Assembly: GCA_002167435.2 (NCBI GenBank)
Contig: NHBR02000140.1
Location: 154,861-218,860 of the forward strand
DNA: 64,000 nt
Origin: Allomuricauda sp. TMED12
GTDB lineage: Bacteria; Bacteroidota; Bacteroidia; Flavobacteriales; Flavobacteriaceae
Direction: 5' to 3'
Numbering within the stretch: position 1 is the first letter of the stretch; each line of letters opens with the position of its first letter. The position numbers were made by a program, and so were the translations under genes. Below are positions 16,671 to 26,286 of the stretch, one piece after another. A model generated the notes under the pieces. It was not told where the DNA came from and did not search any database. It saw nothing but the letters and a program-made list of their open reading frames with translations.

Positions 16671-17018
16671 AGGATTTATTTTATACGGTTAAATGTAAAT
16701 AAAACAATTGAAAAAATTACTATGAACTGCATGTTTTATCGATGAAATACACAATTTTTAATAACTGTTTAACAATTTAGACTGAATCTTGACCATGAAA
16801 ACATGGATTTTCCATAGTTTTTTTATGGAAAAACCCCAGTTTGACAATGTGGCGTTATAAATCTGCAAATTTTTGATTTTGCTCGTTTTTTAAAGTTTTG
16901 CGGATAGGAATAATCAAATATCAATGCAAAACGGGAATTGATCAAGTTTAACAAGAAACCCGATAATTAAAATATAAATTTGTTGTAATGTCTAAACAGT
17001 TCATTTTTTAGAACTTCT
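16671..17018. other. AT-rich intergenic region with overlapping hairpins before uvrC
   Basis: No gene is seen in these 348 bases. The notable structure is a cluster of alternative hairpins. CCATG-AAAA-CATGG is at 16793-16806, ATGGA-TTT-TCCAT at 16803-16815, and TTTTCCATA (16808-16816) pairs with TATGGAAAA (16824-16832). The first and third cannot form together with the second. There is no T-run after them, so they are not a simple terminator. They may be part of the uvrC leader or a small RNA. Confidence 0.4.
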
Positions 17019-18812
17019 ATGTCCAAACCAGTATCTTTAAAAGTACAGTTAAGTTCCCTCCCGAACAATCCTGGGGTTTATCAATTTTATGACGCCGATG
17101 GTAAGATTCTTTACGTTGGAAAAGCTAAAAACTTAAAAAAGAGGGTTTCCTCTTATTTCAACAAGAAACAAGAGTACGGTAAAACCAGGGTCCTGGTCAA
17201 GAAGATTCACTCCATTAAACATATTGTGGTTGCTACCGAATCCGATGCACTTTTGTTGGAGAACAATTTGATCAAAAAATTGTTGCCAAGGTACAATGTG
17301 CTGCTAAAGGACGATAAGACATATCCTTGGATTTGTATCAAAAATGAGCGTTTCCCCCGGGTGTTCTCCACACGAAAACTCATTAAGGACGGTTCCGAGT
17401 ATTTTGGCCCTTACACAAGTATGAAAACTGTGAGGACCCTTTTGGATTTGATTAAAAGTCTGTATCCACTACGTACATGTAATTATGACCTTTCCAAGGA
17501 AAAAATAGAAGCCGGAAAGTATAAAGTGTGCCTCGATTATCATTTGGGTAATTGTTTAGGGCCTTGCGAGGGGTTTCAAACCGAGAAGGAATACCATGAC
17601 CAGATTGAAGATATTAGGCAAATCATAAAAGGTAACCTAAAAAGTTCCATACAGACCTTTAAGCAGCAAATGAAAGATTTTGCTGAAAAAATGGAGTTTG
17701 AAAAAGCGCAGCGCGTCAAAGATAAAATTGATGTTCTTGAGAATTATCAGGTAAAATCTACGGTGGTAAATCCAAAAATCAACAATGTAGATGTATTTAC
17801 CATAATTTCTGATGAGACACATGCCTATGTCAACTTTTTACAGATTTCCCACGGGGCCATAATTCGGTCGCACACCTTAGAAATAAAGAAAAAGCTGGAC
17901 GAAACCGACGAAGAATTATTACAATTGGGCGTAACAGAGTTAAGACAACGATTTAATTCAAAATCCAATGAGGTGTATTTGCCTTTCCCTGTGATGGTGG
18001 ATGATGATTTAAAGGTAACCCTCCCCAAGTTGGGGGATAAGCGTAGAATCTTGGACCTCTCGGAACGCAATGCCAGATTTTACAGGCAAGATAGATTGAA
18101 GCAAATCAAAATAACAGACCCAGACCGACATATCAAGAGGATAATGGGGCAAATGAAATCGGATCTGCGCCTTTCGGAAGAACCACGTCATATCGAATGT
18201 TTCGATAATTCCAATATCCAAGGAAGCAATCCTGTAGCCGCATGTGTTGTTTTTAAGGATGGCAAACCTTCTAAAAAAGAGTATCGTCATTTCAATATAA
18301 AAACAGTAGAGGGCCCGGATGATTTTGCCAGTATGGAAGAAGTGGTCTTTAGAAGATATAAAAGGTTGCTCAACGAAGAAGAACCTTTACCGCAACTTAT
18401 TGTTATTGATGGTGGAAAGGGCCAATTGTCCTCTGCATTAAAAAGTCTGGAAGTTTTGGGACTTCGGGGAAAAATCGCCATTATTGGTATAGCCAAGCGT
18501 TTAGAGGAAATCTATTTTCCGGAAGACCCTGTGCCGCTTTATTTGGATAAAAGATCGGAATCTCTAAAAATAATCCAACAGCTCAGGAACGAAGCACACC
18601 GGTTTGGCATAACCCATCATAGAAACAAAAGGAGTAAGGGTGCCATTAGTTCAGAATTGGCTAATATTGAAGGAATTGGCGAAAAAACGGCCCAACAGTT
18701 GTTAAAAAGCTTTAAATCCGTAAAACGAATTAAGGAAGCATCCCTGGAAAATTTGACGGCATCCGTTGGAGCGTCCAAGGCAAAAAAAATTTATAATACC
18801 TTTCATAAGTAA
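17019..18812 (+). CDS. uvrC: Excinuclease ABC subunit C
   Basis: The 597-residue nucleotide-excision-repair nuclease makes the 3' and 5' incisions around lesions marked by UvrA/UvrB. In order: the GIY-YIG domain (NNPGVYQFYDADGKILYVGK, about 15-36); the four-Cys region with CNYDL and CLDYHLGNCLGPC; the UVR UvrB-binding helix pair (about 205-245); the RNase H-like nuclease domain (RHIECFDNSNIQGSNPVA, and VIDGGKGQL); and C-terminal helix-hairpin-helix motifs (IEGIGEKTAQQLLKSFKSVK). It has the usual length. The patatin-like gene starts 3 bases after the stop, so they share a transcript. Confidence 0.97.
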   Translation: MSKPVSLKVQLSSLPNNPGVYQFYDADGKILYVGKAKNLKKRVSSYFNKKQEYGKTRVLVKKIHSIKHIVVATESDALLLENNLIKKLLPRYNVLLKDDKTYPWICIKNERFPRVFSTRKLIKDGSEYFGPYTSMKTVRTLLDLIKSLYPLRTCNYDLSKEKIEAGKYKVCLDYHLGNCLGPCEGFQTEKEYHDQIEDIRQIIKGNLKSSIQTFKQQMKDFAEKMEFEKAQRVKDKIDVLENYQVKSTVVNPKINNVDVFTIISDETHAYVNFLQISHGAIIRSHTLEIKKKLDETDEELLQLGVTELRQRFNSKSNEVYLPFPVMVDDDLKVTLPKLGDKRRILDLSERNARFYRQDRLKQIKITDPDRHIKRIMGQMKSDLRLSEEPRHIECFDNSNIQGSNPVAACVVFKDGKPSKKEYRHFNIKTVEGPDDFASMEEVVFRRYKRLLNEEEPLPQLIVIDGGKGQLSSALKSLEVLGLRGKIAIIGIAKRLEEIYFPEDPVPLYLDKRSESLKIIQQLRNEAHRFGITHHRNKRSKGAISSELANIEGIGEKTAQQLLKSFKSVKRIKEASLENLTASVGASKAKKIYNTFHK

Positions 18813-18815
18813 GCA

Positions 18816-21083
18816 ATGAGAAAACAAGCTACCATCTTTACAATTCTGTTTGCCTTGCTTGGTGTTGTGGGCATGGCCCAAAACACTTCAGAAAACAAAC
18901 CACCCAAAGTGGGCATTGTTTTAAGTGGAGGTGGGGCTAAAGGTTTGGCTCACATTGGCGCACTAAAGGTTATTGAGGAAGCGGGTGTTAAAGTTGATTA
19001 CATCGGTGGAACAAGTATGGGAGCTATAATAGGTGCGCTGTATGCATCAGGTTATTCCGCCCAGCAATTGGACTCCATTTTTAGGAACACCAATTTAGCC
19101 AATTTGATTCAGGACAATGTTCCACGAAGCGCGAAAACATTTTACGAGAAAGAAGATTCAGAGCGGTATGCACTTTCGCTACCCTTTGAAAATTTTAAAA
19201 TATCTTTTCCTCAGGCAATTTCTGGAGGGCAAAACATCTATAATCTTTTGGTACAGTTACTTTTTCATGTGAAAGATGTACAGGACTTTAGAAAATTGCC
19301 CATACCATTTTTGTGTGTAGCCACCAATGTGGAAACTGGGGAAGAAATCCTATTGGACAAAGGGTACCTTCCTGAGGCTATTGTGGCCAGTGGAACGTTC
19401 CCATCTTTATTTGAGCCTGCAGAAATAGATGGCCAAATTTTAATTGATGGTGGCGTCGTGAACAACTATCCTATCAATCACGTAAAGGCCATGGGTGCGG
19501 ATATCATTATTGGGGTCGATGTACAACATGATCTGGCAACCAGAGAATCGCTCTCTTCCGCTACAGAAATTCTTCTTCAGATCAATAATTATCGCACGGT
19601 GAACGATATGAAGGAAAAGTCCAAGAAAACAGATATTTATATCCGGCCGGATATTGATGAGTTTTCCGTTATCGACTTTGAAAAAGGCAACCAAATTGTT
19701 AAGAGTGGTGAAGTATCTGCCAGGGACAAAATCGATAAGTTAAAACAAATAGCCCTGGCTCAAAATAGAGAAACAAAACAAAGTAAGAGCATCCATATGG
19801 TAGATAGTTTAACCGTTAATAGGATGATCATTGAAGGAAACGATAGATATACAAGAGGTTATATAAAAGGTAAATTAAGGTTCAACTTAGCGGAAAAGAT
19901 TTCTTTCGAGGATTTAAGGCAAGGCATAAACAATCTTTCTGCCACAGGAAATTTTAAGGCGATAAGGTATGATCTTGTATCTAACGGATTGGGAACGGAT
20001 TTGATTCTGAAGCTCAAAGAAAACCCGACCAAGATGTTCATTAAAATGTCTGCCCACTACGATGATTTGTATAAAAGTGCCGCCCTCATAAACTTGACCA
20101 AGAAGAATTTTTTAATGAAAGATGATGTAGCATCTTTTGATTTTATATTGGGAGACCATATTAGGTACAACATGCAGTATTACTTGGACAAAGGCTATTA
20201 TTGGAGTTTTGGGGTCAATTCCAAATTGACAAATTTTGATGCAGAAACCGATTTTTCATTGATAAGGGGCAATTTTAATGTGCCTAACGACCCTAATATT
20301 CAAACAATCAACGTAGATGTAACCGATCTTACCAATCAAGTTTATCTACAAACCGTTCTTCAGGAAGAGTTTGCCTTCACGGTTGGGGCGGAGCATAAAT
20401 TCTTGAACTATAGCACAAGAACACTGAGTCAAATAGATGTAGATCCTGAAGTAGAAGCCTCTGCCTCAAATCAAAGAACAACTTTTGACAACTCCAATTA
20501 CTTCAGTGCTTTTTCTCAAATCAAATTGGATACCTATGACGAAAAATATTTCCCTACCAAGGGACTACTGTTCGACGGGGACATTCATTTTTATGCTTTT
20601 TCATCGGATTATAACGAAAACTTCTCCCAGTTTGCTGTAGCAAAGGCCAAACTGGGCGGTGTATTTTCTTTATTTCACAATTTAAGTCTAAACCTAGAAG
20701 CCGAAGGAGGTGTAAAGTTGGGAACATCACCGGTAGCTTCTTTTGATTTTATTCTGGGAGGTTTTGGAAATAACTTCGTAAATAATTTCGTGCCATTTTT
20801 TGGATATGATTTTCTTAGTATTCCCGGTAATAGTTATGTAAAAGGTTCCGCGCGATTGGATTACCGCTTTGCTCCAAAACATCACGCACTTTTTTCGGTC
20901 AACTATGCCAATGTTGCCGATGACCTTTTTCGTACAGGGGATTGGTTTGAGGAGCCAAGTTTTTCAGGTTACGGAATAGGCTATGGTTTTGAATCGTTCT
21001 TGGGACCTATTCAATTATACTATTCTTGGTCGCCCGAGATAAATGATGGTAATTTTTTTGTTAGTCTTGGGTACTGGTTTTGA
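18816..21083 (+). CDS. Patatin-like phospholipase fused to POTRA and outer-membrane barrel (type Vd-like)
   Basis: The 755-residue protein has a signal peptide (MRKQATIFTILFALLGVVGM). The patatin domain spans about 30-300: oxyanion GGGAKG (38-43), nucleophile Ser67 in GGTSMGA, and catalytic Asp211 in LIDGGVVNNYP. A POTRA-like segment (about 325-400, with VNRMIIEGNDRYTRGYIKGK) is followed by a 16-strand BamA/Omp85-type barrel ending in FFVSLGYWF. This layout matches PlpD-type (type Vd) systems, in which the barrel displays or anchors the lipase at the cell surface. The catalytic dyad is intact, so lipid hydrolase activity is expected. It lies 3 bases after uvrC, and a transcribed RNA region follows. 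Confidence 0.88.
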   Translation: MRKQATIFTILFALLGVVGMAQNTSENKPPKVGIVLSGGGAKGLAHIGALKVIEEAGVKVDYIGGTSMGAIIGALYASGYSAQQLDSIFRNTNLANLIQDNVPRSAKTFYEKEDSERYALSLPFENFKISFPQAISGGQNIYNLLVQLLFHVKDVQDFRKLPIPFLCVATNVETGEEILLDKGYLPEAIVASGTFPSLFEPAEIDGQILIDGGVVNNYPINHVKAMGADIIIGVDVQHDLATRESLSSATEILLQINNYRTVNDMKEKSKKTDIYIRPDIDEFSVIDFEKGNQIVKSGEVSARDKIDKLKQIALAQNRETKQSKSIHMVDSLTVNRMIIEGNDRYTRGYIKGKLRFNLAEKISFEDLRQGINNLSATGNFKAIRYDLVSNGLGTDLILKLKENPTKMFIKMSAHYDDLYKSAALINLTKKNFLMKDDVASFDFILGDHIRYNMQYYLDKGYYWSFGVNSKLTNFDAETDFSLIRGNFNVPNDPNIQTINVDVTDLTNQVYLQTVLQEEFAFTVGAEHKFLNYSTRTLSQIDVDPEVEASASNQRTTFDNSNYFSAFSQIKLDTYDEKYFPTKGLLFDGDIHFYAFSSDYNENFSQFAVAKAKLGGVFSLFHNLSLNLEAEGGVKLGTSPVASFDFILGGFGNNFVNNFVPFFGYDFLSIPGNSYVKGSARLDYRFAPKHHALFSVNYANVADDLFRTGDWFEEPSFSGYGIGYGFESFLGPIQLYYSWSPEINDGNFFVSLGYWF

Positions 21084-21187
21084 TGATATCCTCATATCAA
21101 AACACCCAATTATCTTAATAATATGTCAAAAAAAATGATGAAACCGATCAATTTACTAGGGGTTTAGTTAAAGTCCGTTAAAAACGC

Positions 21188-21217
21188 TTTTTCCTACAAA
21201 ACCTTGACTTATCTTTG
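21188..21217 (+). promoter_or_regulatory. Promoter of candidate small RNA
   Basis: TATCTTTG at 21210-21217 matches TANNTTTG exactly. A T-rich stretch (21188-21192) lies at the usual -33 distance, although a strict TTG is missing. It faces an RNA-like segment with no ORF. Confidence 0.5.
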
Positions 21218-21221
21218 ACCC

Positions 21222-21327
21222 ACATAAGGGGTGGTTCCCTTATAACTTTAAGTATTGGTTTTTCATAATTTAAAGTTTGGTTGGTTATTTAGGAAAAGCC
21301 CAGTCTCAAGACTGGGCTTTTTTTTGT
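21222..21327 (+). ncRNA. Candidate small RNA with 5' hairpin and intrinsic terminator
   Basis: The segment of about 105 bases starts about 5 bases after a good -7 element. A perfect 7-bp hairpin, ATAAGGG (21224-21230) with CCCTTAT (21237-21243), opens the transcript. The middle is AT-rich and GGTT-containing, and the end is a very strong terminator. No reading frame of use is present. The call is inferred from promoter, hairpin and terminator. An alternative is a leader of the DUF3108 gene, but the terminator stands 93 bases before that ATG. Flavobacterial small-RNA families such as Flavo-1 should be compared. Confidence 0.55.
21294..21327 (+). terminator. Strong intrinsic terminator
   Basis: AAAAGCCCAGTCT and AGACTGGGCTTTT form a 13-bp perfect stem around a 2-base centre, followed by a T-run. 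It ends the candidate small RNA and probably also read-through from uvrC-patatin. Confidence 0.9.
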
Positions 21328-21419
21328 TTATACTATTTTGGAATAAGTTTTGTTTAAGTATATGTGAACAGCGTAACCCCTAAGGTGATTTTACTAATTT
21401 TATACCAATAAAATTGCAA

Positions 21420-22202
21420 ATGAAAAAGATAATAATATCCATGTTATTGCTTCTTTTGGCAATGCCGGTTATGGGTCAAAGTTCACGCCCGGCCTTTAAA
21501 CCAGGGGAATGGCTAAAATTCAGAATCCATTATGGGTTTCTAAATGCAAGCTATGCTACATTGCATTTAACTTCTGAAACATTGAATAATGTTCCGGTTT
21601 ATCATGTTGTAGGAGAAGGAAAAACCACGGGTTTTGCCAGTATTTTTTTTAAGGTTGATGATACTTACGAAAGTTATTTTGGCCGAGAACATGGTAAACC
21701 TTACAAGTTTGTCCGGAAAATAAATGAGGGTGGATATACCAAAGACTTGGAAATTGAATTTAATTATGAAAGGGACAAAGCCGTTCTAATTGATAATAAG
21801 AATGGAACAAAACAAGACTTCACAATTCATGATCAAATACAAGACCTTATTTCCGCCTCCTATTTTTTAAGGAGCAACTACAACCATGAAGAGTTTGAAG
21901 TCGGGGATTCTATCGATTTGGACATGCTTTTTGATGATGATGGGGTTTTTAGGTTCCAGTTGAAATATTTGGGAAAAGAAATCCTCCGGACAAAGTATGG
22001 AAAAGTGGAATGTCTTAAATTTAGGCCGTTGGTTCAGTCCGGTCGTGTTTTTAAAGAAAAAGAGAGTCTAACGCTTTGGGTTTCGAACGATTGGAACAAA
22101 ATCCCCATCCGAATCAAAGCAGATTTGGCCGTGGGATCTTTAAAAGCAGATTTAGATGGCTATAATGGACTAAAGAACCAGTTTAAAATAATAATGAATT
22201 AG
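21420..22202 (+). CDS. DUF3108 exported protein
   Basis: The protein has 260 residues from the ATG at 21420; the TTG two codons upstream adds nothing. The signal peptide is MKKIIISMLLLLLAMPVMGQ. The mature chain is a beta-rich DUF3108 domain (FKPGEWLKFRIHYGFLNASY, then VGEGKTTGFASIFFKVDDTY, and WVSNDWNKIPIRIKADLAVG near the end). DUF3108 proteins are periplasmic and of unknown function, and probably form a lipid-binding or barrel-like envelope fold. It heads a unit of four same-direction genes (kynA, M23 peptidase, pgi follow at 13, 19 and -1 bases), so an envelope role shared with the M23 peptidase is plausible. Confidence 0.8.
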   Translation: MKKIIISMLLLLLAMPVMGQSSRPAFKPGEWLKFRIHYGFLNASYATLHLTSETLNNVPVYHVVGEGKTTGFASIFFKVDDTYESYFGREHGKPYKFVRKINEGGYTKDLEIEFNYERDKAVLIDNKNGTKQDFTIHDQIQDLISASYFLRSNYNHEEFEVGDSIDLDMLFDDDGVFRFQLKYLGKEILRTKYGKVECLKFRPLVQSGRVFKEKESLTLWVSNDWNKIPIRIKADLAVGSLKADLDGYNGLKNQFKIIMN

Positions 22203-22215
22203 TAGATTAGCATTA

Positions 22216-23178
22216 ATGGATAAGGATGCAAAAATCGTTTCCCAAATCAATAAGTTAGAGGAAAAGTACAAAAACTCTGGACAAGATTTAAGTTCTTATT
22301 TGGATGGACTTCTTTATCAAAGGTATCTTACATATTGGGATTATATACACTTGGATACCCTACTCAGCCTTCAAGTACCACGGACGCATTTTCCCGATGA
22401 GGAAATCTTCATTATGTACCATCAAATCACGGAGCTGCACTTTAAACTCATCCTTCACGAACAAAAACAGATTGTAGAGGACAAATCCCAAGACGTTCAA
22501 TTTTTTATAGAAAAGGTAAGGCGGGTCAATAGTTATTTCCAGGCGCTCATATCTTCTTTTAGCATTATGATAAAAGGAATGGAGCGGGAACAATTCCTTA
22601 GGTACCGCATGGCATTGCTCCCCGCAAGCGGATTCCAATCCGTACAATATAGGATGATAGAATTTTACGCTACCCCTTTGGAAAATATGGTACACTCCTC
22701 CGAAAGAGATTCATTTTCTTCGGAAAACAGTATAGAAGACCTGTTTGAACATGTTTATTGGAAAAAAGGGGCGACCGATATGGCGACTGGTGAAAAGACA
22801 CTCACTCTTAAACAGTTTGAAGTAAGGTACACGCCAAGGCTCTTACGAATAGCAAACCAAGTGAAGAACAGCACTATATATCATAAATATCTTCAATTGC
22901 CCGATGCATCTAAAAACAATGAAGAATTGATTTTAGCGTTAAAAGAGTTAGATTTGAATGCCAATGTAAATTGGCCGTTGATGCATATGGGCTCAGCACA
23001 CAGATATTTGGCAAAGGAAGGCAAGGATGTTGAGGCAACTGGAGGTACCAATTGGAAGAAGTATTTACCACCAAGTTTCCAGAAAATAATTTTTTTCCCA
23101 ACTTTGCATACCAAAGAAGAGTTGGATACATGGGGTAAACAATGGGTGGACCATGTTTTTAATCCAGACAAAAAATAA
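22216..23178 (+). CDS. kynA: Tryptophan 2,3-dioxygenase
   Basis: The 320-residue haem enzyme oxidises tryptophan to N-formylkynurenine, the first step of the kynurenine route. The N-terminal signature YLTYWDYIHLDTLL is followed by the distal site with His69 in MYHQITELHFK. The proximal haem ligand is His257 in WPLMHMGSAHRYL, then ATGGTNW, which matches the substrate-contacting TGG region. The protein is slightly divergent from proteobacterial forms but keeps both histidines. No other kynurenine gene is in the window. It sits between two envelope genes in one unit, so its tight linkage is organisational rather than metabolic. Confidence 0.9.
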   Translation: MDKDAKIVSQINKLEEKYKNSGQDLSSYLDGLLYQRYLTYWDYIHLDTLLSLQVPRTHFPDEEIFIMYHQITELHFKLILHEQKQIVEDKSQDVQFFIEKVRRVNSYFQALISSFSIMIKGMEREQFLRYRMALLPASGFQSVQYRMIEFYATPLENMVHSSERDSFSSENSIEDLFEHVYWKKGATDMATGEKTLTLKQFEVRYTPRLLRIANQVKNSTIYHKYLQLPDASKNNEELILALKELDLNANVNWPLMHMGSAHRYLAKEGKDVEATGGTNWKKYLPPSFQKIIFFPTLHTKEELDTWGKQWVDHVFNPDKK

Positions 23179-23197
23179 AACAAGGAATAGAAGAACG

Positions 23198-24478
23198 ATG
23201 CGGAAAATTATTGGGGCAATTTTGACGCTGGCAGTGCTGGTGTCTTGCAAGCAAGCAAAGGAACCGGTCAATGAAATAGCGAAGGCGGAAACAATTGAAA
23301 AACTTCCGGTGCTGCAGTATGGATTTAATCTAGATGAATTTCATGTAGTCCGCGATACGGTTCGACGAGGCGATAGTTTCGGAGAGCTAATGCTCAAAAA
23401 CAAAGTGGATTACCCCAAAATCGCCACTATTTCAGAAAACTTTAGGGATACTTTTGATGTTCGAAAAATTCAGGTAGGAAAGCCCTATGTGATATTAAAA
23501 TCCAAAGACACTTCCGAAGTAGCTGAGGTTTTTATTTATCAGAACGACAAAATTAATTACACCGTTGTAGATCTTCGCGATTCTACAAAAGCCTACAAGA
23601 GCAGGAAAAAAATAAAATTAGTGGAGCGTGAGATAGGTGGAGTTATCGATCATAGTTTATCCATGTCTATCGATACTTTGGGAGTAGATTATAATCTTAC
23701 TTTTGCACTTTCAGATATTTATGCATGGACCATCGATTTTGGGCGATTGGATAAAGGAGATAAATTCAAGGTGGTTTTTGAGGAGCGTTATATCAATGAT
23801 AGCATTTATGCAGGTATTGGTGATGTGAAAGCAGCTTATTTTGAGCATAAAGGAAAAACCATTTATGCCTTTCCATATATTTCCGATGCTACCCACAACA
23901 TATTGGAGTATTTTGATCAAGAGGCTAATAATTTACGAAGTACTTTTTTACGGGCACCGGTTAAATTCCAGTATCGATTGTCTTCTCGTTATAACCTAAG
24001 AAGAAGGATTGCCTACTACGGTAATAAGGTAAGGCCCCATAAAGGAACTGATTTTGCCGCTGCCATTGGAACGCCTATTGTGGCCACGGCAGATGGAACC
24101 GTAACGGAGTCAACTCGTAGAGGAGGCAATGGCAAATACGTAAAAATTAAACACAACGGCACTTATAGTACTCAATATCTACACATGAAAGCCCAAAATG
24201 TTAGGCGTGGAGATTTTGTACGCCAAGGTGATGTAATTGGTTGGATCGGTATGACTGGAAATACGGGAGGGCCGCACGTGTGTTACCGTTTTTGGAAAAA
24301 TGGAAGACAAGTGGATCCATTTAAAGAAGAACTTCCAGCGGCCGAACCTATTGCAGATTCATTGCGCGCCGATTATTTGGCACATATTTCACCGCTAAAA
24401 GAACAATTGGACTGTATTGAATTTATAGATTTAACTCCAACAGAACCCGAAGAAACCTTAATATCATACACCCAGTAA
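23198..24478 (+). CDS. M23 peptidoglycan DD-metallopeptidase lipoprotein
   Basis: The protein has 426 residues from the ATG at 23198; the longer frame overlaps kynA and lacks a signal. The signal peptide ends in the lipobox LVSC. The N-terminal half has an OapA/LysM-like region ([20 protein letters not shown]). The LytM/M23 domain in the C-terminal third carries the zinc ligands His and Asp in PHKGTDFAA and the HxH-type partner in GGPHVCYRF, plus QYLHMKAQ. It cleaves peptide cross-links in peptidoglycan, or activates amidases, at the outer-membrane inner face. Its stop overlaps the pgi start by one base (TAATG). Confidence 0.9.
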   Translation: MRKIIGAILTLAVLVSCKQAKEPVNEIAKAETIEKLPVLQYGFNLDEFHVVRDTVRRGDSFGELMLKNKVDYPKIATISENFRDTFDVRKIQVGKPYVILKSKDTSEVAEVFIYQNDKINYTVVDLRDSTKAYKSRKKIKLVEREIGGVIDHSLSMSIDTLGVDYNLTFALSDIYAWTIDFGRLDKGDKFKVVFEERYINDSIYAGIGDVKAAYFEHKGKTIYAFPYISDATHNILEYFDQEANNLRSTFLRAPVKFQYRLSSRYNLRRRIAYYGNKVRPHKGTDFAAAIGTPIVATADGTVTESTRRGGNGKYVKIKHNGTYSTQYLHMKAQNVRRGDFVRQGDVIGWIGMTGNTGGPHVCYRFWKNGRQVDPFKEELPAAEPIADSLRADYLAHISPLKEQLDCIEFIDLTPTEPEETLISYTQ

Positions 24479-26112
24479 TGGCGCTACCCACAATCAACCC
24501 CACTACAACTAATGCTTGGAAAAAACTTCAGCAACATTACCAAGAAACCAAAGATGTACATTTAAGGGAATTGTTTTCTAAAGAAGAAGATCGTGGAAAA
24601 AAGTTATCTATACTTTGGAACGATTTTTTGGTGGACTATTCAAAGAATAGGATTACGGACAAAACCTTGAAATTACTTTTGGAACTGGCTGATGAGGTAG
24701 GATTGAAAGATGCCATAAAAAGTTACTTTGACGGGGAGCTCATCAACCAAACCGAAGGCAGAGCCGTATTGCATACCGCATTGCGTGCCAAAAAAGGAGA
24801 CAAGGTTTTTGTGGACCGCGTCAATATTGTTGATGAGGTTTTTGAAGTAAAGGAAAAAATAAAATCCTTTTCGGAGGCCGTTATTTCTGGAGAACGAAAA
24901 GGACATACGGGCAAAACCTTTACCGACATAGTTAATATTGGAATCGGCGGTTCGGATTTAGGGCCTGTAATGGTGACCGAAGCACTCAAATTTTATCAAA
25001 ATGATTTAAAAACACATTTTGTAAGCAATGTGGACGGTGACTTGGTTCACGAGGTAATGAAGGAGCTTGACCCAGAGACCACATTATTCGTGATTGTTTC
25101 AAAATCGTTTACTACTCAAGAAACTTTGAGCAATGCATTGACCATTAAAAAATGGTTCTTGCAAAGTGCATCCGAAAAAGATGTGGCCGACCATTTTGTT
25201 GCGGTGTCCTCTAACCTTGAAAAAATCAAGGAGTTCGGTATTGCCGACGATAATGTTTTCCCGATGTGGGATTGGGTTGGAGGTAGGTTCTCCCTTTGGA
25301 GTGCTGTTGGATTGTCCATTGCACTTTCTGTTGGGTACGAAAACTTTGAATCTCTTTTAACCGGAGCCAATGAAATGGATATCCACTTCAAGGAAACCCA
25401 TTTTGAGGAAAATATCCCAGTGATGTTGGCGCTTATCAGTGTTTGGTACAATAATTTTTATGGAGCGGAGACCGAAGCCATCATCCCTTATACACAATAC
25501 TTGCACCGTTTTCCCGCATACTTGCAGCAAGGTATCATGGAGAGCAATGGAAAAAGTATGGATAGGTCAGGCAATAGAGTAGGTTATGAAACCGGAACCA
25601 TAATTTGGGGAGAGCCCGGTACCAATTCACAGCACGCCTTTTTTCAGTTGATACACCAAGGAACCAAGTTGATTCCTACGGATTTTATTGGATACAAGAA
25701 ATCACTGCACGGAGATGTGGATCATCACAATAAGTTGATGGCAAACTACTTTGCCCAGACCGAAGCTTTGATGAACGGTAAAACTGCGGATGAGGTAAAG
25801 CATGAGCTCGAATCCCAAGGATTGTCTGGTGAAGAACTACAAAAATTACTTCCTTTTAAAGTATTTGAAGGCAATAAACCCACTAACTCTATTTTAATAG
25901 AAAAGCTTACTCCAAAAAGTCTTGGTGCGCTCATTGCACTTTACGAGCATAAGATATTTGTACAGGGCGTGATTTGGAATATCTTCAGCTACGATCAGTG
26001 GGGAGTTGAGTTAGGAAAACAATTGGCCAAAAATATTTTGGCTGACATCGAGAATTCAACAATCAGCAAACACGACAGCTCCACATTAAACCTTTTGCAT
26101 TTTTTTAAGTAG
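24478..26112 (+). CDS. pgi: Glucose-6-phosphate isomerase
   Basis: The 544-residue cytosolic enzyme interconverts glucose-6-phosphate and fructose-6-phosphate. Family signatures are present: [17 protein letters not shown] with the sugar-phosphate loop [14 protein letters not shown], the catalytic Glu region [15 protein letters not shown], and the second signature [17 protein letters not shown] near the C-terminus, with [17 protein letters not shown] carrying the ring-opening His. Length is that of the long (E. coli-like) form. It is the last gene of the DUF3108-kynA-M23-pgi unit, linked by a one-base overlap to the peptidase. Confidence 0.97.
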   Translation: MALPTINPTTTNAWKKLQQHYQETKDVHLRELFSKEEDRGKKLSILWNDFLVDYSKNRITDKTLKLLLELADEVGLKDAIKSYFDGELINQTEGRAVLHTALRAKKGDKVFVDRVNIVDEVFEVKEKIKSFSEAVISGERKGHTGKTFTDIVNIGIGGSDLGPVMVTEALKFYQNDLKTHFVSNVDGDLVHEVMKELDPETTLFVIVSKSFTTQETLSNALTIKKWFLQSASEKDVADHFVAVSSNLEKIKEFGIADDNVFPMWDWVGGRFSLWSAVGLSIALSVGYENFESLLTGANEMDIHFKETHFEENIPVMLALISVWYNNFYGAETEAIIPYTQYLHRFPAYLQQGIMESNGKSMDRSGNRVGYETGTIIWGEPGTNSQHAFFQLIHQGTKLIPTDFIGYKKSLHGDVDHHNKLMANYFAQTEALMNGKTADEVKHELESQGLSGEELQKLLPFKVFEGNKPTNSILIEKLTPKSLGALIALYEHKIFVQGVIWNIFSYDQWGVELGKQLAKNILADIENSTISKHDSSTLNLLHFFK

Positions 26113-26170
26113 TAAATTGTCATCTTTTCAAATCCAATTAAAAACGCTAAACAATTGTCTGTCAGATAAC

Positions 26171-26202
26171 TTGTTTTGTTAATTTAGTGTTAACTATATT
26201 TG
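26171..26202 (+). promoter_or_regulatory. Promoter of TonB receptor gene at 26287
   Basis: TATATTTG at 26195-26202 is a perfect TANNTTTG -7 element. TTG at 26171-26173 lies 21 bases upstream, within the 17-23 base spacing known for Flavobacterium. This predicts a leader of about 80 bases before the ATG. Confidence 0.7.
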
Positions 26203-26286
26203 CATGATTTTAACTTTGGCTTAATCGCAGAGTGTCAAAAATAAATCACTTTTGCAGGGCTAATTAAACACTTAAACACTGATTAA

